Assembly: GCA_012845835.1 (NCBI GenBank)
Contig: JABAKD010000028.1
Coordinates: 6,806,296-6,870,295, forward strand
DNA from: Undaria pinnatifida
Lineage: Eukaryota > Sar > Phaeophyceae > Laminariales > Alariaceae
DNA: 64,000 nt
Direction of reading: 5' to 3'
The translations under genes and the position numbers were made by a program. The notes below the pieces were generated by a model that was not told the DNA's origin, searched no databases, and was given only the letters and a program-made list of their open reading frames with translations. Of the stretch, positions 1-13,300 are shown piece after piece (position 1 is the first letter of the stretch; each line of letters opens with the position of its first letter).

Positions 1-667
1 AGGACTACATACTACCAAGTACACGATACTGTACGTAACCGCCGTTGTGCTTCTCGTCATTTGCTTTATTCACACCGCCAATCTCGCCAACCACAAAAAA
101 CAAGCAACATCCCTGTCCGTGACAGCGAGAGCTCGCGCCGTGCGATGCGTGACAGGCCCTCTGTGTACGTTAGTATCGTACTTTGAGTAAGATGTGCTGA
201 GAGTCCCAAAAGTGTTCCATAAAATATACCGGTACTTGGTGCGTACCTGCAAGTATTATGCCGGGTTTGTCTGCGGTACGTACGTCCGGGACAATTCGTC
301 GCCATATACCCAGGCAGTCTGCATCACGAGTACTGCTGCTGTACTGCTGTTGCAGACTTCGAGTAGAGCTGTGGAGCAGGTGTCGACTAACTGAAAAGCG
401 TTCCGATACATGGACTTCACCTACTGCTGCTTCTGGTGCTGCTGCTGGTGCAGAGCCTCCAGGACCACACTGCTGTCAGCAACTTACACGAGGAAACGCC
501 AAGAAAAAACATACCAGGTGCCAGTGATACGTGTTATCACCTCTGATGCTACCGCTGCTATACACGCCCACTCACGAGGACTGCAGCAAAAACCTACCCA
601 CGAGTACTCTCATACTACTGCTCGTACGTACTGGTAATGACAAACCATTATGGCTGTGGTAAGATAC
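1..667. other. no gene recognised
   Basis: I see no exon with supporting splice sites or a recognisable protein here. Short open frames on both strands are low-complexity (CTG/GCT-rich) and overlap each other. The region may hold further 3' exons of the minus-strand gene whose exon ends near 668. Confidence 0.4.
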
Positions 668-1115
668 CTGCTGCTCGCTGCGGCGACCTTTGCCTCGCAC
701 TTCCAGAGGAGCGGGACAAGTCGCCCGAAGACGACCCCGACGACCCCCGACGCAGACGGGTCGCGCCAGCGGCAGGGGCCGCCGAGTCCTCCCTCGCCTG
801 CTGCTGTAGTGCCGCGACGTTGTTGATAGGTCTGGGCATGACCGTGACATTGGGGGTGGAAGCGGAGGGTAGGGTTGGGACGGGTTCAGCATTCTCAGCG
901 GTGGGCGGTCTGCTGAGCCGAGCGATCTCCTCCTCTAGAGAGGAGTCCATGATTTCGGTGGGGGTGAAGGGCGGCAGCGGCGCTCGGGGAGTGTCTCTCC
1001 CAGGTATGAAGGTGTGCGCTCGTTTGCGCAGAGAGAGGGACAGTCGCCACCGACGGAGGCTGCTACCGCTGCTGCTGTTGTTGCTGCTGCTGCCGCCGCA
1101 ACGTGGAGCAATCAA
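668..1115 (-). CDS. Ser/Pro-rich protein, probable first exon
   Basis: On the minus strand an open frame starts at an ATG at 1115 and runs leftward. It can stop in frame at about 648, giving 155 aa. A good donor (AG|GTATCT) at 668/667 suggests that it instead splices to exons near or beyond the left window edge. The protein has a Ser/Asn-rich N-terminus, a basic stretch (SLRKRAHTFIPGR), a short acidic helix-like segment (MDSSLEEEIARLSRP) and a Ser/Gly/Arg-rich tail. It looks like a disordered regulatory or scaffold protein, and I recognise no family. It is divergent from the gene starting at 1397. The composition is biased, so a non-coding origin is possible. Confidence 0.4.
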
Positions 1116-1396
1116 TCAATGTTCTTGAAAATGAAAATTGAGGTTTTATAAAACACGAGAAGCGTTTTTTAAAGGGGCTATTTTATGTTTAAATCTCACG
1201 TGAGCGTCGCGCGCCGGCCACCTCCCCCCCAACCAACTAAACACAAACCACGCAAACATCTAGCCCACGGGACTGACCACTGTATAACGCAACAAGCCGA
1301 GAAGGAGGGCCTGGAGCTGGGATCGTGCTTGTGGCAAGAGAACGCAGCAGAAGCAGCAGAGTGGCAACATCAACGGCATCAGCAGTTATAGTCAGC
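1116..1396. promoter_or_regulatory. divergent intergenic region, possible bidirectional promoter
   Basis: About 280 bp lie between the minus-strand ATG (1115) and the plus-strand ATG (1397). The interval has an AT-rich core (about 1125-1195, with TTTTATAAAA and TTTTAAAG tracts) next to CACGTG at about 1198-1203. The 5' UTRs must lie inside this space. The head-to-head order suggests a shared promoter; this is inferred from layout, not from a proven motif. Confidence 0.35.
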
Positions 1397-4300
1397 ATGT
1401 CTGCCTCAAAGTCTAAGCTACGGATGGAGCTCTTCAGCGAAGCCAAAGCCCACTGGGCTGCTCAGCACAGACAGATTTTTTGTCAGGTGGGTTGGTCTGT
1501 GTGGGGGTTGCTGCGCGCTGTGTGTGCGAGCTGTGCTTGGCGTGGGGTATCGTGCCGCGAGGGCAAACATGTAACGAGCGGCAGAGAGAGGAACGGAGAG
1601 AGCTCACCGTTACAAGTAGTTCTGCTGAATTGAGAATCGCCACTTCCTTCGTGCAGACTGCTGCGGCGGTTCTGCTGTTGTCGTTTGATGTTTTCGTTGT
1701 GACTGCTGTTTGCCAGCTGCTGGCTGTTGTACGCGTTATTACGTGGCTGTAGTTGGCATGATGCACGTGTTGGTTGAGCAGCAGTCTAAATATGCATCAT
1801 GCATACCTGAGACTCGTTGATGATGGCCATTACATACACCGCACCATGCATCAGGTTTGTTCCGCAGACCACCAGCAACAACAGACGACAACAACCAACG
1901 GTGCGGGTGTACCAGGTACACACCTTTGTATCTGCTATGGGCTATTACGGGCGGGGGCATGACGAGGCCGTCTGTCATGCCCTATAGAGTCGCATTTCGG
2001 CGAGGACCTGCTCGTAGAGTCAGTCTAGTAGTCTATTATGGATGCAATTGTTCCGCACATACATTCGCATTTCGCACCCCACCGCGTTGGACGTTGGAAC
2101 CTACACGCACAATATACAATATTGCACACGTTTATTCGACCAATGGGTAGGTACGATGGCAACATGGCAACATGGCGACAATGCTATGAATGTACGTACA
2201 GCTGAAATAGGTCACTTTGGACGCCTACGCACGCGTACCGCAGCAGTAGCAGCGTACTACTGCAGCACCAGAGCGCAGGACACCCACGAGTGAGGCATGC
2301 TGGCTCTCACCCAGGCTGCACTTCCTGTCTGGGAAAGCGGTGCATTCTGCGCCGAACTCATTTTTCTCCGAGTGGAACGGCTCCATAATTATTTCCTTCC
2401 TGCAAAAGTATCAGCTTTTGGCATTTTCGTGCTCGTTTTTCTTATTTTGTGTGTGACGCAGCAGTAGTCATCAGATACCAGACACCAGATAGTACGTAAA
2501 CGTGCGAGATGTATACGGTTATCATATCTCGCCTGACCTCGCAAGCGCAGGAACCGACCTAAAGGAACAGTCCACTCGTCTTCTTGCGGGAGATACGAGA
2601 TAGTTCGTGCAACAAAGGTACATACCATACCATACCGGCATACCATAATGTGTTTCGGACGGCTCCTTAAAATGTACTGGTAACTGACACATATATACAT
2701 TGTCGAAGAACACACACAAGCTCGTGTGCACCGGTTGACGCCTTCACAACTGGATGCCCCTTTTTGGGGACAAAAAATTACTTGAATTTAGTATAGGAAG
2801 GGATTTTGGGGCTCTAAAAGGGGGCAACGTGCAGTTGATGATACGATCAGTTGGGCACTCCTCTTCCTCTCTGCCCCTGAACTTGGCATGTACTACGTCG
2901 TAGGTAGATTGAGAGCCCTGAGCACACTATAGCTAGTACACTCTCGTTCCTCTCATGTGAAAGAGTCCCGCCAGCAACCCAGCCTGACAGTTCCACGGGA
3001 AAGCAATATCGGGGGCGGCTGTACTGTTCTAAAGTTGAGTTCGCCCACGCTGGGGGTTCAGCAGAAGGTTCTGAGAATTTTCTGAGCTCCTAACATGAGG
3101 ATATCCTGTCAATTTCTCACCCGAAGCGTGACCCAAGATATTCGTTCGCGCAACCCGACCAAACGTTTCTGTGATATTCGTTCGCGCAACCCCACCAACG
3201 TTTCTTTGCGCCGGTCTTGGAAAAAAACAACGTAGTCGTGATGCTATCACACTATTAATAGCCGATAGTTGCACAGGAGGAGCTATCGCGCTATCGCCGG
3301 TCAGAAGCCGGCCAGAAAAAGAAAAATTAACCCCGAAACTTCATCCCCTTCCCTTGGCATGGCTCAGCTTGTGTCGGGCACATCTTTTTCTCAAGTATAT
3401 CTAGCCAGGCGTCAGTATCCCGGTTTCTTGTGAGGTGGCCGGTGCTCTGTACCTCGTGTTCCGTCGTTCGAAACGAAAACCAGATTCGAGAGTAGGGGTG
3501 AAAAAGCTTGGAAGAAAGTAAACTGAATGGCCAGAAGATCGAAAGGAAGGACATTATTCGGGGCAGTCCTCGGGAAAATTCCCGACGGTCGCAGGAATCG
3601 TGGTGAATCAACCATCACAACGTTGCTAGCGAGGAGTAAACAATGGCAGAAGCAGGATTAGCAAGACCAAACCACGACGACTCGAAGGACGTTTTTTTTT
3701 TTTTTTCAACGTGTGGGAAGCGTGATATGGCGACGGGAATTCCACCGCGGGAATTGATTTTCGAATTCCCCGAGGTGTAATTCCCGAGATCATATACCGC
3801 GGTTCCTACTTCGTGAAAAGAAAAACACCCTCATTCGATTCGCCGCGTTGGGTCTTCCTTACAGTACTTTTGCTGTTGTTTATTCCTCAGTGGCAACTCT
3901 GTTATGGTCGATTTACCGCGAGTCCACGACCCCCGGGAGTCTTCCCGAGGACTGCCCTGCAATTATGTCAACCTTCTTCGACGATGAATCTTGTCATTTT
4001 GTTGTTGCTGTGGCCATCAGTTTACTTTTGCATATCATATCATCTCGCTGGAGGTTTAACTCTGGCAGCGGCCTTCTGCATTCGTTTTGGACAAGCTGCG
4101 GCCTCAGGTTTCGTTCCCCTTCTCCCTCACGGTGCCTGCCCCCACTTTTGTCGCACATGCGGTGTAGGGCCCGGTATAACCATTCCCGCTGTCCCGAGAT
4201 TTTTATCGTTTTTTTCCCGACACTCGCGCTTTCGCCTCCCCATCGACGGGGGCCTAATTTATTTCTGCCACAACATAGTGTGGCCACCCGCCTTATAACA

Positions 4301-7300
4301 CGAATTACGATGCTCTTCTGCGGACAAAATTCGGTTTTCCTGCTACGCGGAGAGTGCAAACGCCGAGCGAGGCGTTTACGTTGTGGAACGATCTCGACGA
4401 GGTAAGGAAAACATGACATCGAAGTATTTTGTCGGACGATTTTTTTTCCCAAAGCCACGGTTCTTTTGGTTGTGTGTGCCCCCCCTTTTTTTTTGGAGAG
4501 ATTTCACCGCCCCCCCCCTCCGTAAATTCATCCAAGTGGTGTTTTTTTCCTTCTCGCTTGCGTGTGAAACTCGTAACAGCAGTATATATGTGCTGTTCCT
4601 GACTAAGGTCGGTACCTTCAGTTTCGAGTTTCAGGCGAGAGATATACCGTTACTTCTGCTGCTGTGTTCGCGGTATGATACATTGGCACCCGAGTTACCA
4701 GATTGTTTCCCCCGACAATTACTATTCTGTTGCTATACGGTACCGGGCATCCACTGGCTGTACTGCTGTGTTAAGATACAGGAACGCTGGCTCAAGCTGG
4801 ATACTCGTACATTGTTTGAGATGGCGGTGTGTTCTACACTGACTTGAATGTTGTGGCTGCCACTGTTCTCAGTTTCCTGGAAACAAATACTATGATAGCT
4901 TTCGTAGCCGTCGTTTTCTTAGTGTTGATATGAATAGCGGTCCTGTGCTGTTCCCGTTCACTGGTTGCCGGTCACCGCCGCCGGAATGTTGCGCGCTTCG
5001 CTGCGGCAGTGGTCTTGAGCCGACACGGCGCTTCTTGATGCTATGGTATATGCTTGCACATGATATACATATAATAGACGCAGGCTACAGTAGGGGGGGG
5101 GCATGGCAAGAGGGGGGCGTACTCATTGGTTGCTTGCCTTAGTCGTTTGACCATTGACCACGCATCCCTTTCGAGACGGAGCACCGTTCCTACTCCTAAT
5201 AGAGACACCTCCAACATTTGGGCGCTCATTCAGGCTACGGCAGGGACGCAGCTACTTACAATCCTCGAACTGCAGCACTAGCTGCACGTCGCACGAATAC
5301 GGTTCACGCTTACGCGCGCGCAATCAAAAGGGAGGTGCGGTCTTTTGCGGTTGGTCCGACAACGCTTTTCACCCTCACGCACTAATGCCCTGATAGTAGC
5401 GTGTGGCTTGCTATTTAGTGCCCAATCGAACTGGAGGTGTGATCTGCTGGATTGGTCTGACAGCGCCTTTGACCCTTAAGCACTAAAACCCTGATGATAG
5501 CGTGTGGTCGTGCAATTTAGTGCTGCAGGTCTAGGACTGCAAGAAGGTCGGTCTCGGCCTAACGGCAGGCTGGGGTGTACCTAATTTTGCTGGGGGCCCT
5601 CGCTTGAGGAGCTCCATGTTGCGTTCCTCTTGAGCGGAACTAATGAATTGCCAACCCCCCCTAACCAAAACAAAAGGAAATGATGTAACTTGCTAATTAC
5701 TGGTACGTTACATTACCCCGCCTTGTATTATGTATTTTTTATGTGTATTGCACAGCTGGTCGCCCCGGTGGTCTAGTGGTCACGCTCAAATACTACTACC
5801 GTTGGTCTTGAGTTCGATTCCCACCGTGGAGATATTTGACTTTTTTAGTTGCAAAAATGCAGCAATATGGATCAACTGCTGAGGGCGCCTAGCAGCGTGG
5901 GTAGGTACAATTCGACGCGCGTCGACGAGGGAAGAAAATGCTGAATTGTTCTTGCGATAAAATTGAAGGCACATACCGAAGTGGGGAGGGAAAAGAATGG
6001 CCCACTTTTTTTCTTATTCTTTTTTTCTCACCCTACTACTTTCCAGCCTCTGGACAAGCCGTGGCCACAGGTGTCGTCCCTTCTTCCCCCGGTTCTTGCC
6101 TTCATTTTTTATCGAGCATAGGGTTCAGCAATCCCACTACTCGTCGACTCTTCATCTAGCGTTGCTAACCCACGCGCTCGCTCTCCGCAAGTCAATTTGT
6201 GCAAGAGAACGCCCCTACGAATTTATACGAGTATGCACTCGGGGGGACTCGAACTCACGAAACTGACCTATACCTGGCTCGAGAATAACCTGATTCGCCA
6301 CCGGGCCCACTATGTGACCCCGGATCTGAGTTGCTGCTGGGAGGGAGGGCGAGAGTAGAGCGAGGAAAATAAACGGGATGGGAAAAACAAAAAAAAAATG
6401 TCACCCATCCACCGACTCTTGAGAGAAATGATTTTACAGCCCGATGGATCATCCTATGGCCTACTTGTTCGTAAAGAACAAATTTATAAAACACCTGGGG
6501 TAAAACCTGTTAACACCCCTAATGCTAATGGCATTCCACCGACCGGGGGTGGTGCCTCAGTAAACCCCCTTTCCAACCACTAGCGTTTTCCTGGTCTACT
6601 GGCAGATGCATTCTCCCCACATTGGACGTGGCAGTCCTCAAACGGGTCAGCATCCCGCACATTTATACTGCTGTAGCCCAAGAATCAACCGAGATATTGT
6701 CGCGAAGACCTAACAGTGTGGCCGCCGGGATCTTGGGGGGTAGTTTTTACGCTCTCTCATTGGCCGAGGGCTATGTGGTGGTCCGAACATCGGAATCGTA
6801 AATAGTTTTCCAAAAGCGGCGCAGCCGCGTTTTCTCGCCCATTTCTAGCCCGTTTTGGGTCCGGGTTGGGGTCAGGGTCAGGGTCAGGGCTAAGGGGTGG
6901 GTTGGGTCTACGCTCGTACCTCTGTCCCACCAGGAAGTGCTTTCTGCTCGCAAACGCGAACAGCTCACCGCCCCAAAGATCCGGGCGGGCCAACTTGTTA
7001 GGTGAGCTCGATATTGTTTATAAATAGAACGTTCTGGCGCCCTAGCTTGTGGCATCTTAACGCCTATCCGCACGTCCACATTGCCCACCTACACACGAGA
7101 ACCGTCAAAGAAAAGTGCGAGCAGACCTGGAAAATACCGGTACCAGAAACTTCAAGTTCAGTACGACATCAATACCGATACCGGACACCTCGGTAAGTTC
7201 GGTACGACATCAATACCGGTACCGGACACTTCGGTAACTTCGGTACATCAATACCGGTACCGGCGGTACCGGTATGCACGTATGTACCGGAGCCAGTAGC

Positions 7301-10300
7301 GGTATCGGTACAACACCAACCGGTACCAGATACTTCAGACGTTTGGCACAACATCAACCCGGTACCGGACACTTCGGTACGTTTGGCACGATATCAACCC
7401 TTTTCCACCACATTGTGACGTCATCCCTTGGAGCTTTGGCTCCAGGCAGCACTTCAAGCCACGTACACCCCGGTCCCCAAGCATCTTCCAGTACGCTCGG
7501 TATACCGAGACTCTAAGCACTCATGAGCAAGGGCGCAACTTCCCAGAATGAGGTGGCCTGCAGCAGTGATGCCACCGCTTCTGGTGGCGCGTCATCTTCG
7601 CCAGCTCCACATACACCAACGCCGGCGGCAGAAGTTATCGACGTGGACGCGGAAAAGAAAGCCGCGCCTTTAATTTTTCCTGCGCCGGTGTACAACTCGC
7701 TCACGGGAGACGTGTACGAGTTGCCGGCGGAGACGATCAAAGCCGTCGATGGTTTCCCGGTGCCGGCCGGTTTTCGGAGGGGAGGGGAGCGTGAAGCCTC
7801 GTTTATGTGCTCGATTGGCGTGTTCGTCGAAACGATCGACGAGAAGACGGCGCCCTGCTGATAATCCAAAGGGTACCTTACCTTTTGAACAGCATATCAA
7901 GAAAAAGATCAAATATGAGAAAAATATTGAAAATATAAGAACCCTTATAATTCCATTCAATTATATACCTCAGCGGGTACCCTCGGCCAACACCGGATTT
8001 GGTCTGTACATGTACCGCCATTAATGTCCAGTTTATGTACCTAAGCGCAGGTGTGCGTCGGTACCTTGCCGGCGGTATATACCGCTGGTACTGCCGGTAT
8101 ATGTGTTCAAGTGAGTGCCGGTACCGGTACCGGTACCGGTACAGACTTTCGTACCGGTACCTGACGCTTCAGTAAATTCGGTACGGCATCAATACCGGTA
8201 CCGGAAACATCTGTAAGTTCGGTACGACATCAATACCGGTACCGAGAATACCGGCACCGTACCGAACACACCACCCTTAATATATTTTACTCGCTACATT
8301 GCGCACTGCCTCTGTTGAATGAATGGTTGTTGCACAGGGTACACGTTTGTCTCTGCTGAAAGCAGGGCTGTCGCCCATTGCGCGTTAAACACCTCCTAAT
8401 ACCTTCCGAGGACACGTAATAGGTATTACTACATGTTTCCCATCACAGCAACCGCAGTAGAGGACACATTCTACAGTAATATCACGCAAAAAGAATGGCG
8501 TAAAATCATAGAATAATAAACTCGATATTTGGGAGCCGGTGTACCTAGATCAATGCAGAACACGCACTATCAATCAACTAATCAACTAAGAAACTAACTT
8601 GGTCAAGCATGTATGTCTCCTATATACGGCGATCCTGTACTACAGTACTGCTGTACTCGTAGCTGTTCTGCTTGCACCGTAGTTGACCGTACTATAACAA
8701 CAACCATCTCAGCCACAACGGCGGGTCCTCAGCGCCTCAACCGCCACGACAACAAGCATGCCCATCAATCGCGTATTGCGCTGCTCCACCTTCCGGGAAC
8801 TTTCCGCTCCTGTTATTTTTCTATCGTGCAACCAGAGCAGCAGTATGGTTTGAGGTTGCAGCGGTATGCTTTTACTGCTATTCATATTTATATTTACGCT
8901 ACTAGTGTAAGATGAACTATTTTGCCGTAGTGAACATTGTAGAAGGTGCTGCCGTATTCATTTGTAAACTGCTGTACGGCACTGCTGTAGCTCAGCAGCA
9001 TTACAGCAGTGTAGGACCCCCGCTACCCGTTAGACTATGATGTTAGCGTTCAGTGGGAAACATGAAATGCCGGCCCAGCCTGGATTTATTATTTTCGGAT
9101 AGGATGCGCTGTACACTTACTTCAAAATGGAGGCGTCGGGATTCTTGTCTCCTTGAACTCTTGGCGTGACTTTCTTATTCCTAGTGCTATTTTTCTTGGT
9201 AACATACGAAGCAGGCGTCCCGTCCTCTATTGTACCGGTAGGTCACGAGCACTTTTATTAATAGCTCTATCGTACACAGCTCTCTCCCGGTGCGCTTCAC
9301 GGTTCGAGGTTCGAGCAAAGTCGACCGCTTGGCCAGTTGAAGGGTTGGTCTACACAGCCGGCATTGGCCGGCAAGCAGGCAATGCTTCAATCAACCGCTG
9401 ATGCTCCAATCAAACGATTTGACGGCCACCGGTGTCCCACCCACCCCGCCGCCCCCGACGGAACTTCGCGCTTGGTGCGGATGCACGCGATATATCCCTG
9501 GTCGGTGAAAACCCGACGTGTTCCATCCCGGTATTGTAGGTATGCGGGAGCCTGTGGTCATACGACAGCGGCCGTGCATGAATTGAATACGCCCCCCCCC
9601 CCCCCCCCCCCGATGCCCCTCTCCAGAAACCCAGCCGCCTATACGCGTCAACCTCGTACAGCTGCGAGCTGCTGCCGTCGTATGTTAGCATCAAATCGCG
9701 ACACTACTTAGCCCCTGCACCGCTGCCTTTGGGAGATAAAAGGCTTGGAAATGGAGCGGGATTGGTATTGCAGTTGGGGAATCTAATTTTTTTGGCCCTG
9801 GGCACAAAATTCTTGCTTTTAGAGGCAGTGCGTGCCCTGCACGAATTTCGATACCTGGCATAAATTACGTGTTTTCATGTATTTTTCGAGCAAAATTCGA
9901 GCCAAAACTCTTACCAGTGGCTTCCAGATGATTCAAGTCGCGTACTGTATGCAACACTTGGGCGGCTGCTATTGCTGCTGCTGCTGTTGCTGCTGCTCTC
10001 TGGCGAAACCTACAGCCGAAAAGCAGCAGAAAAGTTATACCGTTCGTACATGACATGTACGTGCCCGCACGGAGCGCGATGTCATCATCATCCGACGTCG
10101 CGACGTCCACTCTGTACATATAATAGATTTTAGACTTATAGATAGAAATTATATGGGTGATGCGTCTTTCCAAGGCACAGCATCGACGAAGGCCAGAGCA
10201 CAGCGTCCACGACGGCAGCATCCAAGCACGAGTCACCCGTAGCGTCAGGGTTAGGGTTAGCGTTAGGGTTGGGGTTGCCGCCTCCCCGATCATCACCAAC

Positions 10301-13300
10301 CACCCTGCGTATGATATGTAGGTCTATCTGTATAGACAGTACTATTGTCACGACTCGAAATCAAAGGTATTTCCTGGAATGAGGCTTTGGTCTAAAATCC
10401 GTAAACACGTTGTTAAGTGAGTTGCGCCGTGCTTGGATGCTGCAGGAGTAGTTAGCTTGTGAAGTGCGGCCGTCGTGGATCCTGTACTTTGGAACGACGC
10501 ACCACCCATATAATAGCCATGTTGTACGATTCTACTATTTCTGAAACCTGTGAGTGTGTATTTAAGTTCTACGCATCAAACTGATATTTCCACCCATCGA
10601 CATCAAGCACAACCAGTGTCCGTGCCGATGCCTCGTACTAGTACGTACCTGGTATAATAGCTACTTGTAATACGAAGAGAGACGAGCTCTGTCGTCAACG
10701 AGACAGACGTACTGGTGTTTCGAAGGGGTTCGGACGGGCCTGGCATAACAGCCCAGACCCCTCCGAACACCCCTTCTCAAAATCAAGCCCACCCAACCCC
10801 GGAGGAGTCGTATTATCCCAGGTGCCATCGATGATGGACGTGATACCTTCTGTTAGCCCAATGCCATCCATAGCCAGTTCCTAGGGTCTGCTAGTATGAC
10901 ATTTTTCTTTCTTTTCTTTTCCTTTTTCTTTTTTCTTTTTTTTTCTCTTCTTTTTTCCTTGCTTTCTTGTCTTGTCTTTTCTTGCTCTTCTTGAATTTTT
11001 CTTCTCTTTGCTTGCTTTTTTCGTTCTGTTTCGTTTGTTTCGTTTTTCTCCTCTTTCCTTTCCTTTCCTTTATCTTCCTTTCTTTTCTTTGTTTCTTTTT
11101 CTCCAAATGACTTACGCCTGTCGTGCGTATGCGTAGTGATAAATACTACGTGTAATATATACGTGGTAATTTTCCTTGGGTGGCAATCGGAATATTTGGT
11201 TTCTTCAGGCGTGAGTAGTGAGACGTATGCACCGGCAAGACCTGGCACATCGTAGACTGACTCCCGATTTCACTTTTATATGTTTCTGGTGGAGGCATGA
11301 ATTGCGTCAGCTGTGATATATGCGTGTACCACCTTGGGTTGTGTGTGTGTTTTCCCTGGGGTATTATTCCTCAGCTCCAGAGTGACTGGAGCCTGTCCTG
11401 TGACCACGGACTTGATTATGCGAGTTAATGTGAGAACAACAACAACAACAATTATCAACCTATTAATAGTGTTTTTATCATACTAATATCGTATACCTGG
11501 TATACTACGATTATCAATAGCGCTCCCGTATTCGAGAATTTTTGTGGCGGCAGTATGCTCCCGTATACGTACTGATCGTGCATGGGAAAGTTCCTTACAC
11601 TTGGTAGGCTATTATTTCCAGGGCCAACATATCGGTACACCCATGGTAAAAAAAAAACGGGCCAATAATAGAGAGCGGTCAACTCTGATTATCACGGCGT
11701 GTCACGCCCGTACCAACACCTGTGCGATTGTGACGCTTGTACTGAAAACCTGTTGGTCCTCTGTGCCAAAAAAATACAGTATTTTGCGGTGCGCAGATCG
11801 TATCTCCCCGACGGAGGTGTTCACGTCTCTGTAGTTAGGTTTGTTGAAAATATCAAATCATGGAGATGCCCATTGGGAAAATAATGTAAAACCCGAGTAC
11901 TGCTTACTGAGAAAGTTTGGTTCGAAATTTTGAGCTTTTTTTTGGGAGTATTTAGGGATTTTATAGAGGAAGTATAAACAAGGGTTCAGCTAAATTGAAG
12001 GGGTTTCAGCTGCTCACCCGTGCGATTCCATACAGCCAGATGCTATTAACCAGCGTCCTTCGCGGGTGGGGCCAACTCTCGCCGGTGGGGTCGGGGCGGG
12101 CCGCCCTGGCCGGCTCGGCCCATGAGATTTTCAAATCGCTGGCCGAAGCCCAGCCCGGCCTGGCCCCGCCCGCGAGACTCCAATCTCACGGATCGCCGGC
12201 CCAATCCGGCCTTTGGGATTTCAATCTTGCCGGCTTCGGCCCGGCCCGTGAGATTTTGAGCAGCCCGCGAGACAGCGCTTTCTCACGGGCCGCGTTTTCC
12301 CGGCCCGCGAAAATACCCGCGGGTCAGCAGCATGATACCCGCGGGTCATGTGATACTTACGATTGGATTGAGGGTATACGAGATGTTCCAATGTTACATT
12401 TTTGGGTCTGTGTCTCGTCAATTTTGTTGCAAATACATCGAATTTTGAAGAGTCCAGTCCAAGTCGACCTGACATGTTCAAGGAGGCCGAGGCAGGGTAC
12501 GCAAAAATTGCAATTTTGGGCTGTGTCTCCGACTGTGTCGGAGACATAAAGTTGGGAAGCGATGAGCCTCAGGCGACCGTATCAGCTGCAGCACAACGCC
12601 AAAGGCGCCTAGCCTCGCACATCGTAGCCCGGTCGGTGTTGCTTCATAAAGTGTCAAGGCCGCCGCCGCAAGCCCAGTTATTCATCCCTCTGCACCTCCG
12701 ATCCCATACGAACATCGGCGAGTCGACCGAAATTGCAAAACAACGCACTATCGAGTTCGTTCAATATTTCGACAACCCCCTTCATCGTGTCGTGGTGTCG
12801 TGCGCAGGGTCGAGGACAGCATCTACCCGCCCTAGAGGGCTCGAAGATGGCGTCCTATTCGCGTGTAGGGCGTCAAAACGATCAGACACTGGCTGCAGCA
12901 CGCCTTGCGACGAGGGCACTATGTTTACTATCTCGGTGGTTTTCAGCCGGGTGCTTACAATAATCTTCTGCGATGCTTGAGTTCATTTGGTTGTTTACGT
13001 ACTCGCCAAGTGTACACGTCGTACGCGCGTTCATTTTCCCATGTCTAATGCACTACCAAGTCTGTAATTGCGATACCCACGGTCGGAACGTGGAAGATCT
13101 GCCCAGTCTTCGTTGCGAGACAGCGACCCGAGACTTTTGCGGGGATTTTCGCGGGCCAGCCCGCGGATCGACAACCCCCTAACCACGGGTCAATTCGCGG
13201 GTCATGTCGGCCCCGCACGTGATGAATCCGTGTCTCGCAGATTTCGGCCCGCCCGGGTTGTGAGATTTTCAAACCATGGGCCGAACCCCGGCCCGGCCAG

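Noticed and set aside
3813-4298. 161-aa ORF with signal-peptide-like start
   Set aside because: Its middle is a degenerate SINE A in reverse orientation, and another frame is open over the same bases.
5758-5832. Possible functional tRNA gene
   Set aside because: A and B boxes are present but the stems do not pair cleanly, and the sequence continues into a SINE body with an A-tail.
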